Assembly: GCA_018894105.1 (NCBI GenBank)
Contig: CM032127.1
Location: 31,488,369-31,552,368, forward strand
Length of the DNA: 64,000 bases
Reading direction: 5' to 3'
DNA from: Jacaranda mimosifolia
Taxonomy: Eukaryota; Streptophyta; Magnoliopsida; Lamiales; Bignoniaceae
Shown: positions 47,081 through 59,394 of the stretch, piece after piece
Layout: every line of letters begins with the position of its first letter
How positions within the stretch are numbered: the first letter of the stretch is position 1
Program-made: the position numbers and the translations under genes
The notes under the pieces: generated by a model
The model's database searches: none
What the model saw: the letters and a program-made list of their open reading frames with translations, nothing else
Told to the model about the DNA's origin: nothing

Positions 47081-47799
47081 AGGGCTGTTGATGAAAATGA
47101 ATACATACACCAAATATGCAAGTGCACTTGGAGAATGAGATGGTAACAATTTCTAGCAATATCAGGTCAAAACAAGAGCAACAAGAATTAATGAAACTAA
47201 TATTTTAGCTATATTATGCATGTATTTTCACAAAATGACAAATTAGTGTATCCTACAATGTCAAAAGACATCCATCTATCAGTCATTTGTCTGGCGATCT
47301 TACTAACTCTCTTTAGTGAAAGCTACAAATGTTGAAAACTAGAGGTACCTACTGTTGCAATTTGACATTATTCTCTATTAAATCAGGGAGCATATATAAT
47401 ATAAACTGATAATTGTTTAACTTTTTCTTATATATTTGCGCTATAATAGCAATGTATAATATATATGTATGTGTCTCTCCTATCAGTTCTAGCTAAATAA
47501 TACAAGGACAATTTATGTAGCTCAAAATTAGTATCACACAAGGAGAGAGAGGACGACAAACATCTATGTATGCGTGCAGATACATCCATGCTTGTGTTTG
47601 CCTTGGAGCTACTTAAATTGACATGTTTCCCATTATCATTGAAAAGGCAACGGTTAATGACAATTCAAATATAGAATCATCATTATGATCTTAATTTGAT
47701 AGAGAATGAATTGAAAGCTCAATGTTGAAGCCATATCAAGAGTGTTATCTTTCAACAACATAAAGCAGTTGCACTTAAAACAAGGAAGAACAAAGCAAC

Positions 47800-47970
47800 T
47801 AACCCAAAGAAATTCAGCTACACCTTCAAGGTACGAATATCTATGCTTAGCAATTCAGGAGAGGATCTCCATCATTGTTTTGTTCAACTTTCTCAGCTTT
47901 TCCCCCAACTCCCTTGTCAAGCAATAGCATGTTAGTAAATGCTCCCATCTCATGGAGCTTCTTGCAAGCA
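47800..47970 (-). pseudogene. DCL1-like copy A: DUF283 exon
   Basis: WLAACKKLHEMGAFTNMLLL, then GVGGKAEKVEQNNDGDPL, then a frameshift. Closer to canonical DCL1 than copy B at LHEMGAF, but frameshifted in the tail. Confidence 0.85.
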
Positions 47971-48064
47971 GCCAACCAAAGAGCTTGCAACTCACAAAAT
48001 CAAATTGGTACTTCTAGTAAACTTTAAATGAAGTTACTAAAGGTTGTGACACATGAAGCATGCC

Positions 48065-48240
48065 TGTTATTCAAGGCACATTGACCTGTATGGAGATACC
48101 TCTAGGTTCTCAAATGGCATATTATAGGGAAGTTTAAGCTTGCATGATAACTCAGTATGGCTTCCAGGCTTTTCATAATGCTCTATGATAAACTCAAGAT
48201 GAAGAATTGAATACCTACATATGAATAAAAAAATACTTTG
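48065..48240 (-). pseudogene. DCL1-like copy A: exon before DUF283
   Basis: HLEFIIEHYEKPGSHTELSC, then KLKLPYNMPFENLEVSPYRS and MCLE. Open over its length. Confidence 0.83.
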
Positions 48241-48559
48241 CCTCATTATTGCCCTAGCTAGCAAGAATTCTATTATATACTTGACGAAATAAAAAGAGCT
48301 ATTCACTAACTGAAAATGCCTTTTGTTGGATGTCCTTACGAATCAGCTTCTATCTTTTTAGTATATGAGGGTTGAAGCCCTTTTTTTCCCAAAAGGAGGA
48401 CTAGGCATTAGTAGGGAAGGCTATTGACCGCTTTCATAGCCTTTGCCACAAGAACTTGAAGAGTAGATTTAATATAGCACAAAAGTTATAGAAACAAGAA
48501 AAAATAAAGATAAGCATGCAACAGAATAGTAAGTGAAAGAGAGCATCGACCACTGGCCT

Positions 48560-48965
48560 ACTGGGAGCAGTAAAAGTGGTGAGTCCAACAGCTGAATTTT
48601 AGCTCACAAGCGCGATAGTACACAGTTCCAGCCATAGCCTTTATAGAATGTATGTTGCAGGTATCCTTGAGATGACTAACATCAGTCCTCTCAATGGCTA
48701 CTTTCGTAAAGTCTTTTCACTATTCCTAGCATTCTTTAGAATGGCTAGATGGGACAAATTACCTTGCAAATGAATCAATAATCATGAAGTAAGCAAATTA
48801 AATTCTCTTTATAGATCAAGATGTAATCTAATCCAGGTTTTCATGCATGGCCTTTAGACTGGATGTAAGCCAATATAGTTTTGGCAAGATCAAAGCGGAT
48901 GACAACATTGCATTACTGAATACCAAGTCCCTCTTCAGCAACACTAGTGGCAACTAAAGTAGTTA
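48560..48965 (-). pseudogene. DCL1-like copy A: helicase motif V-VI exon and linker exon
   Basis: 48965-48835 reads TLVATSVAEEGLGIQ*CNVV, IRFDLAKTILAYIQSKGHA*; DCL1 has QSRGRAR, so the arginine-containing motif VI is lost. 48755-48560 is the ARNSEETLRKEAIERTDLSH-type exon, more degraded than in copy B. Confidence 0.8.
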
Positions 48966-49039
48966 CCTACAGAACAAATTAAATAACAAATAAGTTAAAA
49001 AGATAAGATAAAGTATTTAGGGAAATCATATGATAGTCC

Positions 49040-49410
49040 AGCATACACAACCATCTTAGAATCAAGCAATTGTATCTTGCATTTAGCTGGTTCGCATTTC
49101 TTAACTATTGTTGTGCCCAATCAAACTTGATGATTTGGCAAAACTTAAAGATGGGAGCTCTGCAAAAACCTGCATAGATAAAGGATAAGTTAATTGTTGT
49201 ATGAAAGAAATAGCTAGCAAAAACCCATGCGATGTGTTTGTTATACTCAATTGACCTTAGGAAGAACCTTGCGACATGTTCAACAAGGACTTCGAAGTAT
49301 TTTGATCAGTGACGGCACCTTTGTAGTCATTTTTCCATCAGTAGAAGCAACTCCAATAATCTCATCAACATGCTCTCGGCCAGAGACAACTGTCGAATAT
49401 GCATACTAGC
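49040..49410 (-). pseudogene. DCL1-like copy A: helicase C exons
   Basis: 49409-49270 reads VVSGREHVDEIIGVASTDGK and VPSLIKIL, as DCL1 VVSGGEHVDVIIGAAVADGK and VQSLIKIL. 49170-49040 reads VFAELPSLSFAKSSSLIGHN, then NS*EMRTS*MQDTIA. Several stops. The exon between them (IIFVERVVAALVLPK) is not clear. Confidence 0.85.
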
Positions 49411-50274
49411 ACATTATACATCTTATTATAATTATACAATTGATATGAACAGATAATCAAAAATAACTTAGATCTATTGTGATGTTTGTCAAAATATCTC
49501 AACATCAGCATGAGGAAAAAAAAAATCCAAGCTTCAATAGGAGATATGCCTTTTTCCAGGTATGAAAAGATAGTATATAAAGCTCAACTCAAATTGAAGA
49601 AATACTAAAGATCTACTGTAAAAGAAATTGTGTGCTTATTCCCATAGAATAATCTTAGTGAAGAAATATTACAATCTTTATTTGAATATTATCCTTCTCA
49701 TACAAATTAACTGCAATGTTTTGTTATTCAAGCACTCCACATTTCATTCAGAAACTATAGATGAACATAAAGGATAGATTTCATTTCGATAGATGTACAA
49801 AATATAAAAAGGAAAAGTACATAAGCAGGACAATTTCCAAGTAAATCTTTACTCGTGACAGTTGATTTATTAAAAATCCACTCTATAACTGATTAGCCTA
49901 ATGAAACAGGGCGAACAAGAAACAATGGACATAAATTTAGGAGGGTAAGCCCGGTGAAAATCTTAACATACACAACTGGTCAACAGTAGTGCAACTAGCT
50001 AGGATTAAGACCATAAACAAATAATTATTACTTAAATCCAGGATCTTCTACTTGGGTCAACAACTTAGTTAAGACACAACAGATAAACCAGCTAGGAAGA
50101 AGTTTAATAGAACTCATTCTTTTTCTTGTTTAACTTACGTCTAGCATCATCATTCACAGTTGAGGTAGTATTTCATTTAGATATAAGATTGTACATAATG
50201 GGATAAACCAATCAGTGAGCCACATGCATATTGTGCATGATAATTAAGAACTACTCACCACGGATATTAGTAAG

Positions 50275-50455
50275 TTTCCCCTCCTCTAGCTCATCAAGCC
50301 CATTCCATCTACAACACAACTGTACACGTCAGTGCCTCCAGTATTATTCTCCAAAATGGCCCTTCCAAACAGTTGTCATGGCAAAAGAGAGCAACTTTAT
50401 GTAGGTAACTTGACATCAAATTGGTAGTTTACCATTTCATCATTCTGCAAAGCAG
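50275..50455 (-). pseudogene. DCL1-like copy A: helicase insertion exon, 5'-most piece
   Basis: LQNDEMVNYQFDVKLPT* (after a TTTGCAG acceptor) matches DCL1 LQNDERANYQLDVKFQESYL. Further on GLDELEEGKLTNI matches the EEIEEGELPDSHVV stretch. The copy has no recognisable 5' part beyond this; kinesin-13 sequence begins about 1.4 kb upstream. Confidence 0.8.
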
Positions 50456-50459
50456 TTAG

Positions 50460-51850
50460 AAATGCTTATGCAATTTGCAAAAGAAACCAGACTTACAACT
50501 AAATATAATACAGAATTGATTGACTAAGAATAGAAATGTTTCTAGTCATTTAGAACTAAACATCTTAAACTCTAGTTTCGACAATCTACAAATCTAAACC
50601 ACATTCCAACTCCACAACCACCCCATCCCTTAAACCCATAACAGTCATAAAAACATTCAAAGTAGAAATCATAAAAGCAATTAGATGATCAACATAAGAT
50701 CCTGACCTTTTCACTTACAGTACAAAACCTATTCAGAGAAGATTATGAGCTCCATATGCAATAAATTAGATGAATATTATCCATTTCTCATTGAATGCCT
50801 AATGAAGCCTTCATTCACTTCTTTGAATGAAGAGCATTGAAATGAAGCTAGTTTTTTGTTTTGACCAATAAAGAATGGCCTACATCTTTTTTGGATGCTT
50901 TTGTATTCTTGACCACCTTTCAAACTTTCAATAAAATCCTATCCAAGATAGAACAATCTAAAGAAGATGATACTGATATAAGATGGAAATGCCAAACTAC
51001 GCAAGAAAGACATATTAGATTCCATATACTATATAGTGACTAGGGAAGTAAAAAATGTATAAAAGTGCTGATCAAATAATAATAAGTGATAAGATGTGAG
51101 AATTATACGTTTTTGTAACATGGTAGATAGTGGTGTTATCGTTGCAATTACATTCAACATAACCATTAGAGCCACTTGGAGCCGTTTTCAAAACCTCAAA
51201 CCACTCAAGTTCGCATAAATTAGAATTGAAATATCAGAATGTTGCACCTATCTTAGTAGCTGTTTAGATAACATCACCAACTACATACAGAAACAAAAGA
51301 AATAACATAATGAATCATATATTCTATAAAGCGAAAAAAGCAACAGTTCCAAATCTAAGGATTTGAGTCATTAGCTTCATAATTGATTAGGGTATGTTCC
51401 CAAATTGTACTTACACAGTATTTGCACTTGAAACAATTACCATCGAAGTCCAAGATTTACCTACATACAGACACAAATAAACTAAATTATGCAAATGAAA
51501 GCCAAATATATTTAAGGGGAAAATCTAGTTCTAGTTCTATTAATTTTCATGCATAAACTCATCAAACTTGTATGAATAAAGACACTGTTTTGCTTTCTTG
51601 ATTTCCACACTTAAACAAAACATAAATACATATGAACTAAGCAAGATGATAAATTTCACATATCTAATTGTTGTTGCAATCATTCTCTATTTACCCTGTA
51701 GGCAAGCTGATGATGTATATTTAATAACAACTCAACAGTACTCAATTTGGTTCAAAGCCCACAAAAGTTCACTACAAAAATTTCTATAGGTCTCTTTCAT
51801 TATTGTACAAACTAAATAAGATATTTTCCAGATATCACTACAAATATTTC
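50460..51850. other. Unassigned, intron-like DNA between DCL1 and kinesin shards
   Basis: No exon or transposon terminus recognised; the breakpoint between the two donor genes lies somewhere here. Confidence 0.45.
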
Positions 51851-52830
51851 AGAGCAAGCATCCAAGGTGATGGCTCAAATATCTTTGAAATAACATGTGG
51901 AAAAAAAATATTAAATGCAATCATCCATTATTAGGCTGGATCCGTCCTTGTTTCAAAAGATAAAAAGGAAATAATATTCTCAAGTCAATAATAGGTGCAA
52001 CATACATAAGATAAGATCTCCATTTCATCTATAGAGTCTAGATACAAAAGATCATCTCCAAAGTCCCCTTACAATTCAGGAAAATAAAATCCATCTGACA
52101 CAACAAATGAATAAGAACTTAGTGTGCTTCAGGTATAAGGCCCGGGAACAGTCCCACTATTAAAGTTGAGATTCCTCATTAGTTTGGAAAGCTTTGTTTC
52201 TCTTCTGCAAATGGTGGTCCATAACCCTTCACACATAATCAAACTTTCTGCAATCAATCATGGATTCAAAAGGTCAATGTACACAAAAAATAGCAAATAA
52301 ACCATTTTTCACACATCAACTCACCTTAAAAGGAATGACGAAGAAGAAGAAAGAAAGAAAGAAAAAGGAAACAACCAAGAACTATCCCTACAAAGACAAT
52401 GCCAGTAAAGTATAAAGCCAAAAGTAAGAAATCTTGAATTCCCTTCCAATATCCTACATTGCAAAGAAAGTCCCACCTGCTGCTAATTAAAGTTCCAATT
52501 CCAAATTCCATGTTCCAAATAAAAGTAGTAATACATTTATGGCTAGTTGAACAAACATTAGATAGAATCACCATCACCAAATTGAACAAAGAGAACAATA
52601 TATAGACCTGCATTAGGAGTTTAGGTAACAGGCGATGATCGATTGTATTGGATTCCATTAGAGAGGCAAGATGTTGCAATCCAGCAGACTGGAGCTACTG
52701 CGCCATCACTAATCAGTTGCATCACCTTCGAGACCACATGTTTGGCATTGTCATAAAGGGTGGTAGCTGCATTACTCTACTGCATTTGGCCACCCACATG
52801 GCGCATTGATATCTTTTGCAGAGCCAATTT
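51850..52830 (-). pseudogene. Kinesin-13A N-terminal exons (fragment)
   Basis: 52830-52610 reads GGQMQ*SNAATTLYD, VSKVMQLISDGAV, then in another frame LQHLASLMESNTIDHRLLPK and LLMQ followed by a GT donor. 52260-52110 reads GYGPPFAEEKQ and, after a frameshift, LSKLMRNLNFNSGTVPGPYT. 51895-51855 reads ISKIFEPSPWM. These follow the plant kinesin-13A N-terminus (GGQMQQSNAAA, LQHLASPLASTAIDHRLLPN, GYGAQSAEEKQRLFKLMRNL, ISEPFEPSPFM) in order. Kinesin-13 is a microtubule motor linked to Golgi and wall patterning. The motor domain does not follow here. Confidence 0.85.
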
Positions 52831-52839
52831 ACGAGATTT

Positions 52840-55090
52840 ACTTTTTCCACACTTCAACCAAGAAAAAGACACAATTTCGACAAATTAAACAAGAATTGAT
52901 CATCCCATTTGTAGCCAAAATCCAATAAATTTAAAAAGATGATAATGATAACTAACAATAAGGAACTAATGAACATACTAATAAAAATTGATCTCTCCTC
53001 TATACAATCAATCATGGGGTGAAATTAACAAAAACAAATAAACAAATAATTAAATACAAGGATTGAAGTTCAAAACACTCAAAGAGAGAAAATTGGAATC
53101 AAAGGTGTATATCAATTGGTTCCTTACAACTGAACCAGAATTCAATCTGATTGAAACAAATCTATCAATTTCCCCACAGATAATTACTGAAATCTCAAAC
53201 CACTTAATTGGAAAACACAATAGCCAAAACTATCAAATGTTATTGTCACTAAAGAATAATAAATAGAGTGTCCATCAAAGCAAAACAAAGATAAAAGATG
53301 ATGAAAAATAAAAAAATTTCATATCTTGAATCGAGAAGAACTGTTACAACCGCAAGATAAGTAACAATATATATCAATGGGGATCAGACACATATACTCG
53401 ACTATCATTCACTTGGCACTCCTTAAATTTGATTTTACATAATCAATGTACAAATTCTGAACAAATGCACATTTGTAGACCATCTATTTCATAAATAAAT
53501 CAAACCATAAATGTAACCATAAGAGTCCATGCTTATATAAAAAAATGACATTGGAGGCAAGGGCAATAGAAAATTGGATTGTTCACTCAAATAGCCTAGT
53601 ATAGTAGATCAAAAGAATTCACAACAAAAAGGTAAGTAGCAGGTGAAATGAATTAATTAAAAAAATAAAAAACCAAACACAAAGAAAATGAGCAAATCCT
53701 AAATGAAATATAGCAAAGATGAGGTTTTAACAATATTTCATCAGAGAACCATGCCACATGCTTTTCAAGAGCAACCAAACAAATCAATAATGAACAAAAG
53801 GTTTCATTAATAAATACTCTTCAAACCAATATAAATCTTGAAAGAAAAATGAAAGACATACAACAATAAAATGGCATGAAAACAATACAGTAAAAACTAA
53901 ATGAAACGAATAAGAAAAAAATAAAAACAAAAGTTAGTTAAACCTCTTTATGCACAGCTTGATCAACTAGCTGACAACTAACAATAAAAATAATAGTAAT
54001 AATAATAATTAAAAAATAAGTGTTGATTTTCGCAAAAAAATGCAGTAAGGAAGAAGACCTACGACGTTTCTAGTTTAGAGTGTAAATTCAATTCACAACC
54101 TTTCAAGTGCCAGCTAAACAATTGTGAAATAAAAAAATAAATAAATAACTGTAAGGTGCAGTAAATTTATATAATTTGAATGAATACTTGAAAATATATA
54201 TATATATATATATATATAATATTGGCCAAATAATGTGAAAGAATCTTAAACAAAAAATTTATCCAAAGGTTGTTAATGTGGAGTGAACAATTCTCCAAAT
54301 ACAAAAGACAAATTCTAATCTAAAGATAAAAAACAGAACTTACAAGAACATTTATAGTAAAAATAAAACACCCTAACAAGTAACTAGTGCTTGGAGAAAC
54401 ATGACAAGAAGGTAGTTGACAAAGTGAGAACGTGCATAAGCATCATGGGATAAGTTGGCCCACATCTTCCTTGACTCCTTCAACCTCTACTTGGGCAAAA
54501 CCAAATAACTAATGCATCTAGACCCAGTCAAGCTGATTGCCACGGGTTTTTCTTCTTGAACATGTACGTGTGGGTCTTTTATCAATAACACAATCAAAAA
54601 TACCACATTGGCTATTTAAAACAAAACAAAACAAAACAAAAAAAAGAGAAAAGAAATTTTGGTCGTTTGACAAATTCTTTTTTACCTGGAAAATATTGAT
54701 TCCATTAGCAAATCATCACATTTCAACAATCTAGTTTACAACCACCAAAAAAATAAAAAAAAATAAAAAATAAAGATGAAAGATATATGGAACTCCAAAG
54801 TGAAAAATAGTAAATACATTAAAATATGAAATACTAATCCATCTTCACCGCCTTTCTCGTTTTTTTTTTTTCAATCATAGCCGGACCTCAGTTGCTCCAG
54901 AGAAAGAAAAACAAAAACAAAAAACAAAAACAAAAGCCGCAAAATTGAAATCAAGAAAACCCCAACTCACCAGCAGAACAGTTATGAACATTCTTTCAAA
55001 AGAGCAAGAATTGTAAACCGATGCACCTTGAATGAAGATTGATATCAAGTGAAAAAGAAAAAATTAAGGGCAATAAAATAAGAGCAATTA
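52840..55090. other. AT-rich DNA, no gene seen; (TA)n at 54197-54220
   Basis: Contains a pure (AT)n microsatellite near 54197-54220, A-rich stretches and nothing recognised as coding. Confidence 0.5.
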
Positions 55091-55094
55091 TTAC

Positions 55095-56785
55095 CTACTT
55101 CACGAACTATCTCCATTGCATCTTGAATCTACATTCTATGGGCAGCAATTATGGCCTCTTCTTCCTACACAAAATAAAATGTTCAAAGGAAACATCATCT
55201 ATATAATAGACTTTTGATAAAGCTAATTACATTAATTGTTTGAAAAGAGATACTTAAGGCCAAGTACCCCATTCGTACTCTCATAAGGTGGTGGCTCAGG
55301 TTCATACTGTTTAAAGCCAATACTAGTTGCATTATTGTTTATATTTTCCTGCTTATAACTACTCTATGACATATCCAAACTATATCAGTCTTTTTTGGCC
55401 CATGCCCCAGCTTTTCGAACCTTTCATTGCTATATCCTTTTTGGCTGGTAGACAGCTTACAAGTCTATTTAACAGGACTCCGTTCCCTTTCCAACCCACC
55501 TATAGTTATCCCACATTCTTCTTTGCTGTGAAAGGTAAAATTGGGAGAACTAGAGAATTGCCTCTCATCATCAGCAAAAGAATTGTAAGATGAAGCTTCC
55601 TTTTCTTTATACTTGTACCTACTACATCAAATTCTTGAAGTCACTAATAATCATCTTGAAACAGACAAAGCTGGTGCTGATGATTCCTTGGCACAGGTGG
55701 GAAGGAACTAGCTTTGTCCTTCATTAGGTTCCCACACTTGGAAAGACTTTTAACCCTATCAAATAATGGGCATTTCTCAGTTCAAGCAATGTAACCATCC
55801 TTAGTAAAGCAATAAGATGCCACTTTCACTATCTTAAAAAAGAAGCAAACACGGAAAGAAAACAATCTTACCGATCGGCATTATCTCAAAGTATTTAGAG
55901 TAGCTCACATGAACCAGCATTTGGAGAAATGCAAGAGAACATAACAGTCGTTGAATTGCCAACAAATGAGTCATTAAAAACCTCAATAAGTTTGCTTCCA
56001 CAAAATGGGATGCGAATCTGGTTGCCCTATATGAAAATGAAGACTACGTCTACCAGTCATGAAAATAATTTTTTCTTCAAGGACTTTAAATGACCATTAC
56101 TAAGTCTTTGGCTTCGATAACAGATATGTGTTCGATAAGTGTACGGAAATTCTAATATAAGGACAAGCATTCTTCTCAAACTTCAGCATTTGACCATGCT
56201 CATTTTAAATGGAAACAACACAATAGATAATTCCTGACTCCCATAAGCCATAATAGATCATAGGAAGCTGGTACTCAAATACCTTTACTGAAAACCAGAT
56301 AACATGAGGTATTACTACTTTTAAAGGGTTCAAACAATACTAGCTACATGTTTGGCCATTACAAAGGAAATGCACAATGATCTTTCACCAATGGTAAGTC
56401 AAATATTAGAACCACATAAACCATGTCCTGTGGGTGTCTGTAGAAATTAATACCTTGTTCGCCGATCATTATCCATTGTATCAACTCCTCTCACTGCCAG
56501 CAAGATCAATAAAAGTAATTTTGCCAACAACCTCCTCATTCCTGGATTCATTTACATCATTAAGCATCTTAAACTCTTTCATCTTATTGTGCAACTTCAG
56601 AACTAATTGCAAAATTGCACACTTTCAAGAAACATCATCAGCACTGGTGGACCCTGTACTTCTTGTTGCATTTCCCCTCTCAATATATTCTTTCACAATT
56701 TGAATATCTGAGACTTCAAATTCCTACTGTCCAACAATGCAAACTTGTTCGCTACCATCTTCTCCCATACAAAGTTTCGTGCATA
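55095..56785 (-). pseudogene. Kinesin-13 motor C-half and stalk exons (fragment)
   Basis: 56785-56454: KLCMGEDGSEQVCIVGQ*EF, EVSDIQIVKEYIERGNATRS, then VVGKITFIDLAGSER, followed by a 1-nt frameshift and GVDTMDNDRRTR before a GT donor. 56030-55872: NQIRIPFCGSKLIEVFNDSF, VGNSTTVMFSCISPNAGSCE, frameshift. 55165-55095: EEEAIIAAHRM*IQDAMEIV. These are the switch II region (DLAGSE), the motor end and the EEEALIAAHRKEIEDTMEIV stalk of kinesin-13, in order with intron-like gaps. The ATP-binding P-loop half is absent. The conserved SSRSHA motif is disrupted by a stop. Confidence 0.9.
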
Positions 56786-56789
56786 AGAA

Positions 56790-58020
56790 AAACAACAACA
56801 ACAACAACAAAAAATCAACTCAGACAAAGTTTGAAAGTAGCTTATATAGGGAAGCAATGACAAAGTGTCAATATTGCGCCTACAATATGGAAGACGCTTA
56901 TAAATTCAGTGGTTTTAGTAATGTGAAAATTCAACATCATCGTGATGTTCAGAGCAACTTGAAGGAAGCTCTAAATCAGAATCCTTGACATCTTTGAAAA
57001 TTTTGGGACTAGTTATTTATCATGAAAGGCTCACTTGATACTATTAGCCAAGGAACATGACCTTCAAGATGCTATGTACTTTGTTAGTAACAATGCTTCA
57101 GAAAGACCCTTGATAAAAGATATAGGTAAATGAAAAATAAATATAACATAACCTCGTGGTGTCATCTCGTTGACTAGCCATTTCTCAAATAAGATGAACA
57201 CATAACATCATTCATCATTGTTAGTATAAGCAAAAAAATAGCTTCTTACCAGACATAAAAGTTCTCCTTACTTTTCTTGTGCATTTATTGGACCTCCAAG
57301 ATACATTTGTATAAGCACCAGAGGAACAAATATGAAGGTTAAATCAATAATTTCATAAAATCAATGAATGAGTCTACCATAATGCGTTATTCAGAAAAAA
57401 ATTGCTTTGATCACATCTTATAGAAAGAAACGAATCTCTATGATGTTTAAAGTTACTATTACTATAAGCCACCTTGAGCTTCTTGTCGAGGAAAAATCAA
57501 AATCAACATTTGTGTAGAATCAAATTATTTGCAATTAACTGCCCTTTTTCTATCAAATACTCACGGCCTTGAAGAATCTCCAGTAGTGTCTAAAGATTGG
57601 ATTTTTTCAATGTCGAGTCAGTTTGCAAGCTCCATTTTAAAATCACCCTTAGAAAAATGAACAACAAATTTCTATTACAGACTGAAAGCTCGTAAAATAT
57701 TTGAAGACACAAGATAGACATATAGAGTTTATCACCAAGCAGCAACCAAACTTAGTCTTCTAACTTGTCCTTTCCTGGAAGTGGGACCACTCTCAAACAT
57801 GTAAAACACCTAAATTTTCAAGAATCAAGTCTGATGAAAAGCCAATTTTGAGAAAAGTTAAGTCAAATAACATTTTACGTTGTGCTATAGAATCAGCTCA
57901 TTTATATGAGAGTTCACATTCCACCAATACATGATTAAGTTGAAGATGGACTATAATTAAATTGCGAGTTAAAAGTCTAGTACGTGACCTACAATAATAG
58001 TGTAAAAACAGTAATCAGTA
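56790..58020. other. Unassigned, intron-like DNA
   Basis: AT-rich; an (AAC)n run at 56790-56812 borders the kinesin exon. No further exon named. Confidence 0.45.
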
Positions 58021-58033
58021 ATGAGTATTTTTG

Positions 58034-58155
58034 GATTCTTGAATTTGCTGTTGAAGAATCTTTGATTCTTGAACTTTCTGATTGGAAGTCTTTGATTCTT
58101 GAAAAGTTCTATTTGAATATCTTTGATTCTTGAAAAGTCTTGTTTGAAAATCTGA
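58034..58155 (-). repeat. 30-bp minisatellite in ACBP-like exon
   Basis: GATTCTTGAA recurs at 58034, 58064, 58094 and 58125 (+ strand). Read on the minus strand the 30-bp unit gives a 10-residue repeat with core QESK. Confidence 0.85.
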
Positions 58156-58244
58156 CAGCATTCTAATATAATGCTCCATAGCCACCTTCCAACTCATGCT
58201 TCCCAGTGTTAGCCATGCATTCTTTGAACTAGTTACCCCTAATT

Positions 58245-58420
58245 AATCGAACTATACCCCGACAACTACTGAGGGATAGGCCTGATCTTCTCACGGCATT
58301 AAGAACATCTTTTTGATTTACGCCTTCTTCATTTGGTAGTTCTATGTTTTCTAGAGATAAACTATATCCTGGCAGCTGCTCCAGCTCACTGCATCAAAGT
58401 TATCTTAATGATTTTCAAAA
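58245..58420 (-). other. Open protein-like segment, family not recognised
   Basis: Minus-strand frame reads ELEQLPGYSLSLENIELPNE, then EGVNQKDVLNAVRRSGLSLS and SCRGIVRLIRG, without stops for about 55 codons, just upstream of the second ACBP-like exon. I do not recognise it; it may be another donor gene's exon. Confidence 0.35.
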
Positions 58421-59394
58421 TATTAGTCGTTTTGGCATCTATGTTATTCATACAAAACTCGAACCCCTGCCTAACTTCTTCATTTCCCTATCAGAATTCT
58501 AAATTTAACAGCTCTCAAGTACCTACTAGGCTAACAAATTTGAGAGAACACCAATTGGCTAAGTCTTAAGGATAATCATATAAGTAATCTGAGGGTTAAC
58601 AGTGGTACAAAATGGCAAGAGAACATAAATGTAATGCCTCGTCATTCTTAAAATTTGTGACAGTTTCCTCATGAAAATTTATGCAAATGGATCAAATAAA
58701 GTTAATTAATGTCCCATAACGCTGGTCCAAATATGGATCAAAACTTTGACAAGGATCTCAACTGTCATTCTAATTGTAATAGTTCATTGGAATTCAACTG
58801 GTTTTCCCTCATCTTACTCATGATAGACCAATAACCTTTGGAGTTCTAGTTTCAATGGAAATGGAAAAAGAGAAACTGCCCAAAAACTTAAATAGAAAAT
58901 ACCGATCAATGACAATATAGGGATCAAATACCATTTAGCGCAGGCGGACACCTTGAGTACCATGGGTTGAGGCTCATGGCAAGGCCCTTCCGATGCAACC
59001 TTATGAAGTCCATATAAACTTCATTTGACATCACTACCTAGTTTTGCCAACCAATCGTTGTCTTTCTCCTTCCCCATCCCTCCATGCTCCAGATAGTTTA
59101 ATGGCATCTGCGAAGACTTTCTCCAATTCACTCCTCTCTATTCCCTCACAATCATCATCAACATCCTCATCTCTTTCTCCTCTTCTTCTTCTCACATTCC
59201 ATTGACAGTCAGGAATGTCCAGAACGGCTTTTTGGGAATCGATCTGATTTATATGAATACAGCATAACTAGTTCATGAAGAGTAATTGGAAAGAGTGAAA
59301 GAAGCTAGAGTTGATTTCGTATGGATATCCATTGCAGAAATAAGTTCCAACCAGAAAAGAAACTAACCTGATATCTACTTATATTTACAATGTT

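Larger units (their letters stand above)
58034..59210 (-). pseudogene. ACBP3-like acyl-CoA-binding protein (fragment)
   Basis: 59210-58925: DEDVDDDCEGIERSELEKVF, then after a frameshift LYGLHKVASEGPCHEPQPMV and LKVSACAKW. 58230-58150: NAWLTLGSMSWKVAMEHYIR and MLSD. Together these follow the acyl-CoA-binding domain of ACBP3-type proteins (LYGLHKVATEGPC, ARAKWNAWQ, AMEQYI), which carries long-chain acyl-CoA esters. A frameshift lies in the first exon and a 30-bp minisatellite follows the second. The signal peptide and N-terminal region are not seen. Confidence 0.82.

Noticed and set aside
48306..48490. Extra sequence in DCL1-like copy A not seen in copy B, considered as a transposon
   Set aside because: No inverted ends, LTR features or target duplication could be identified.
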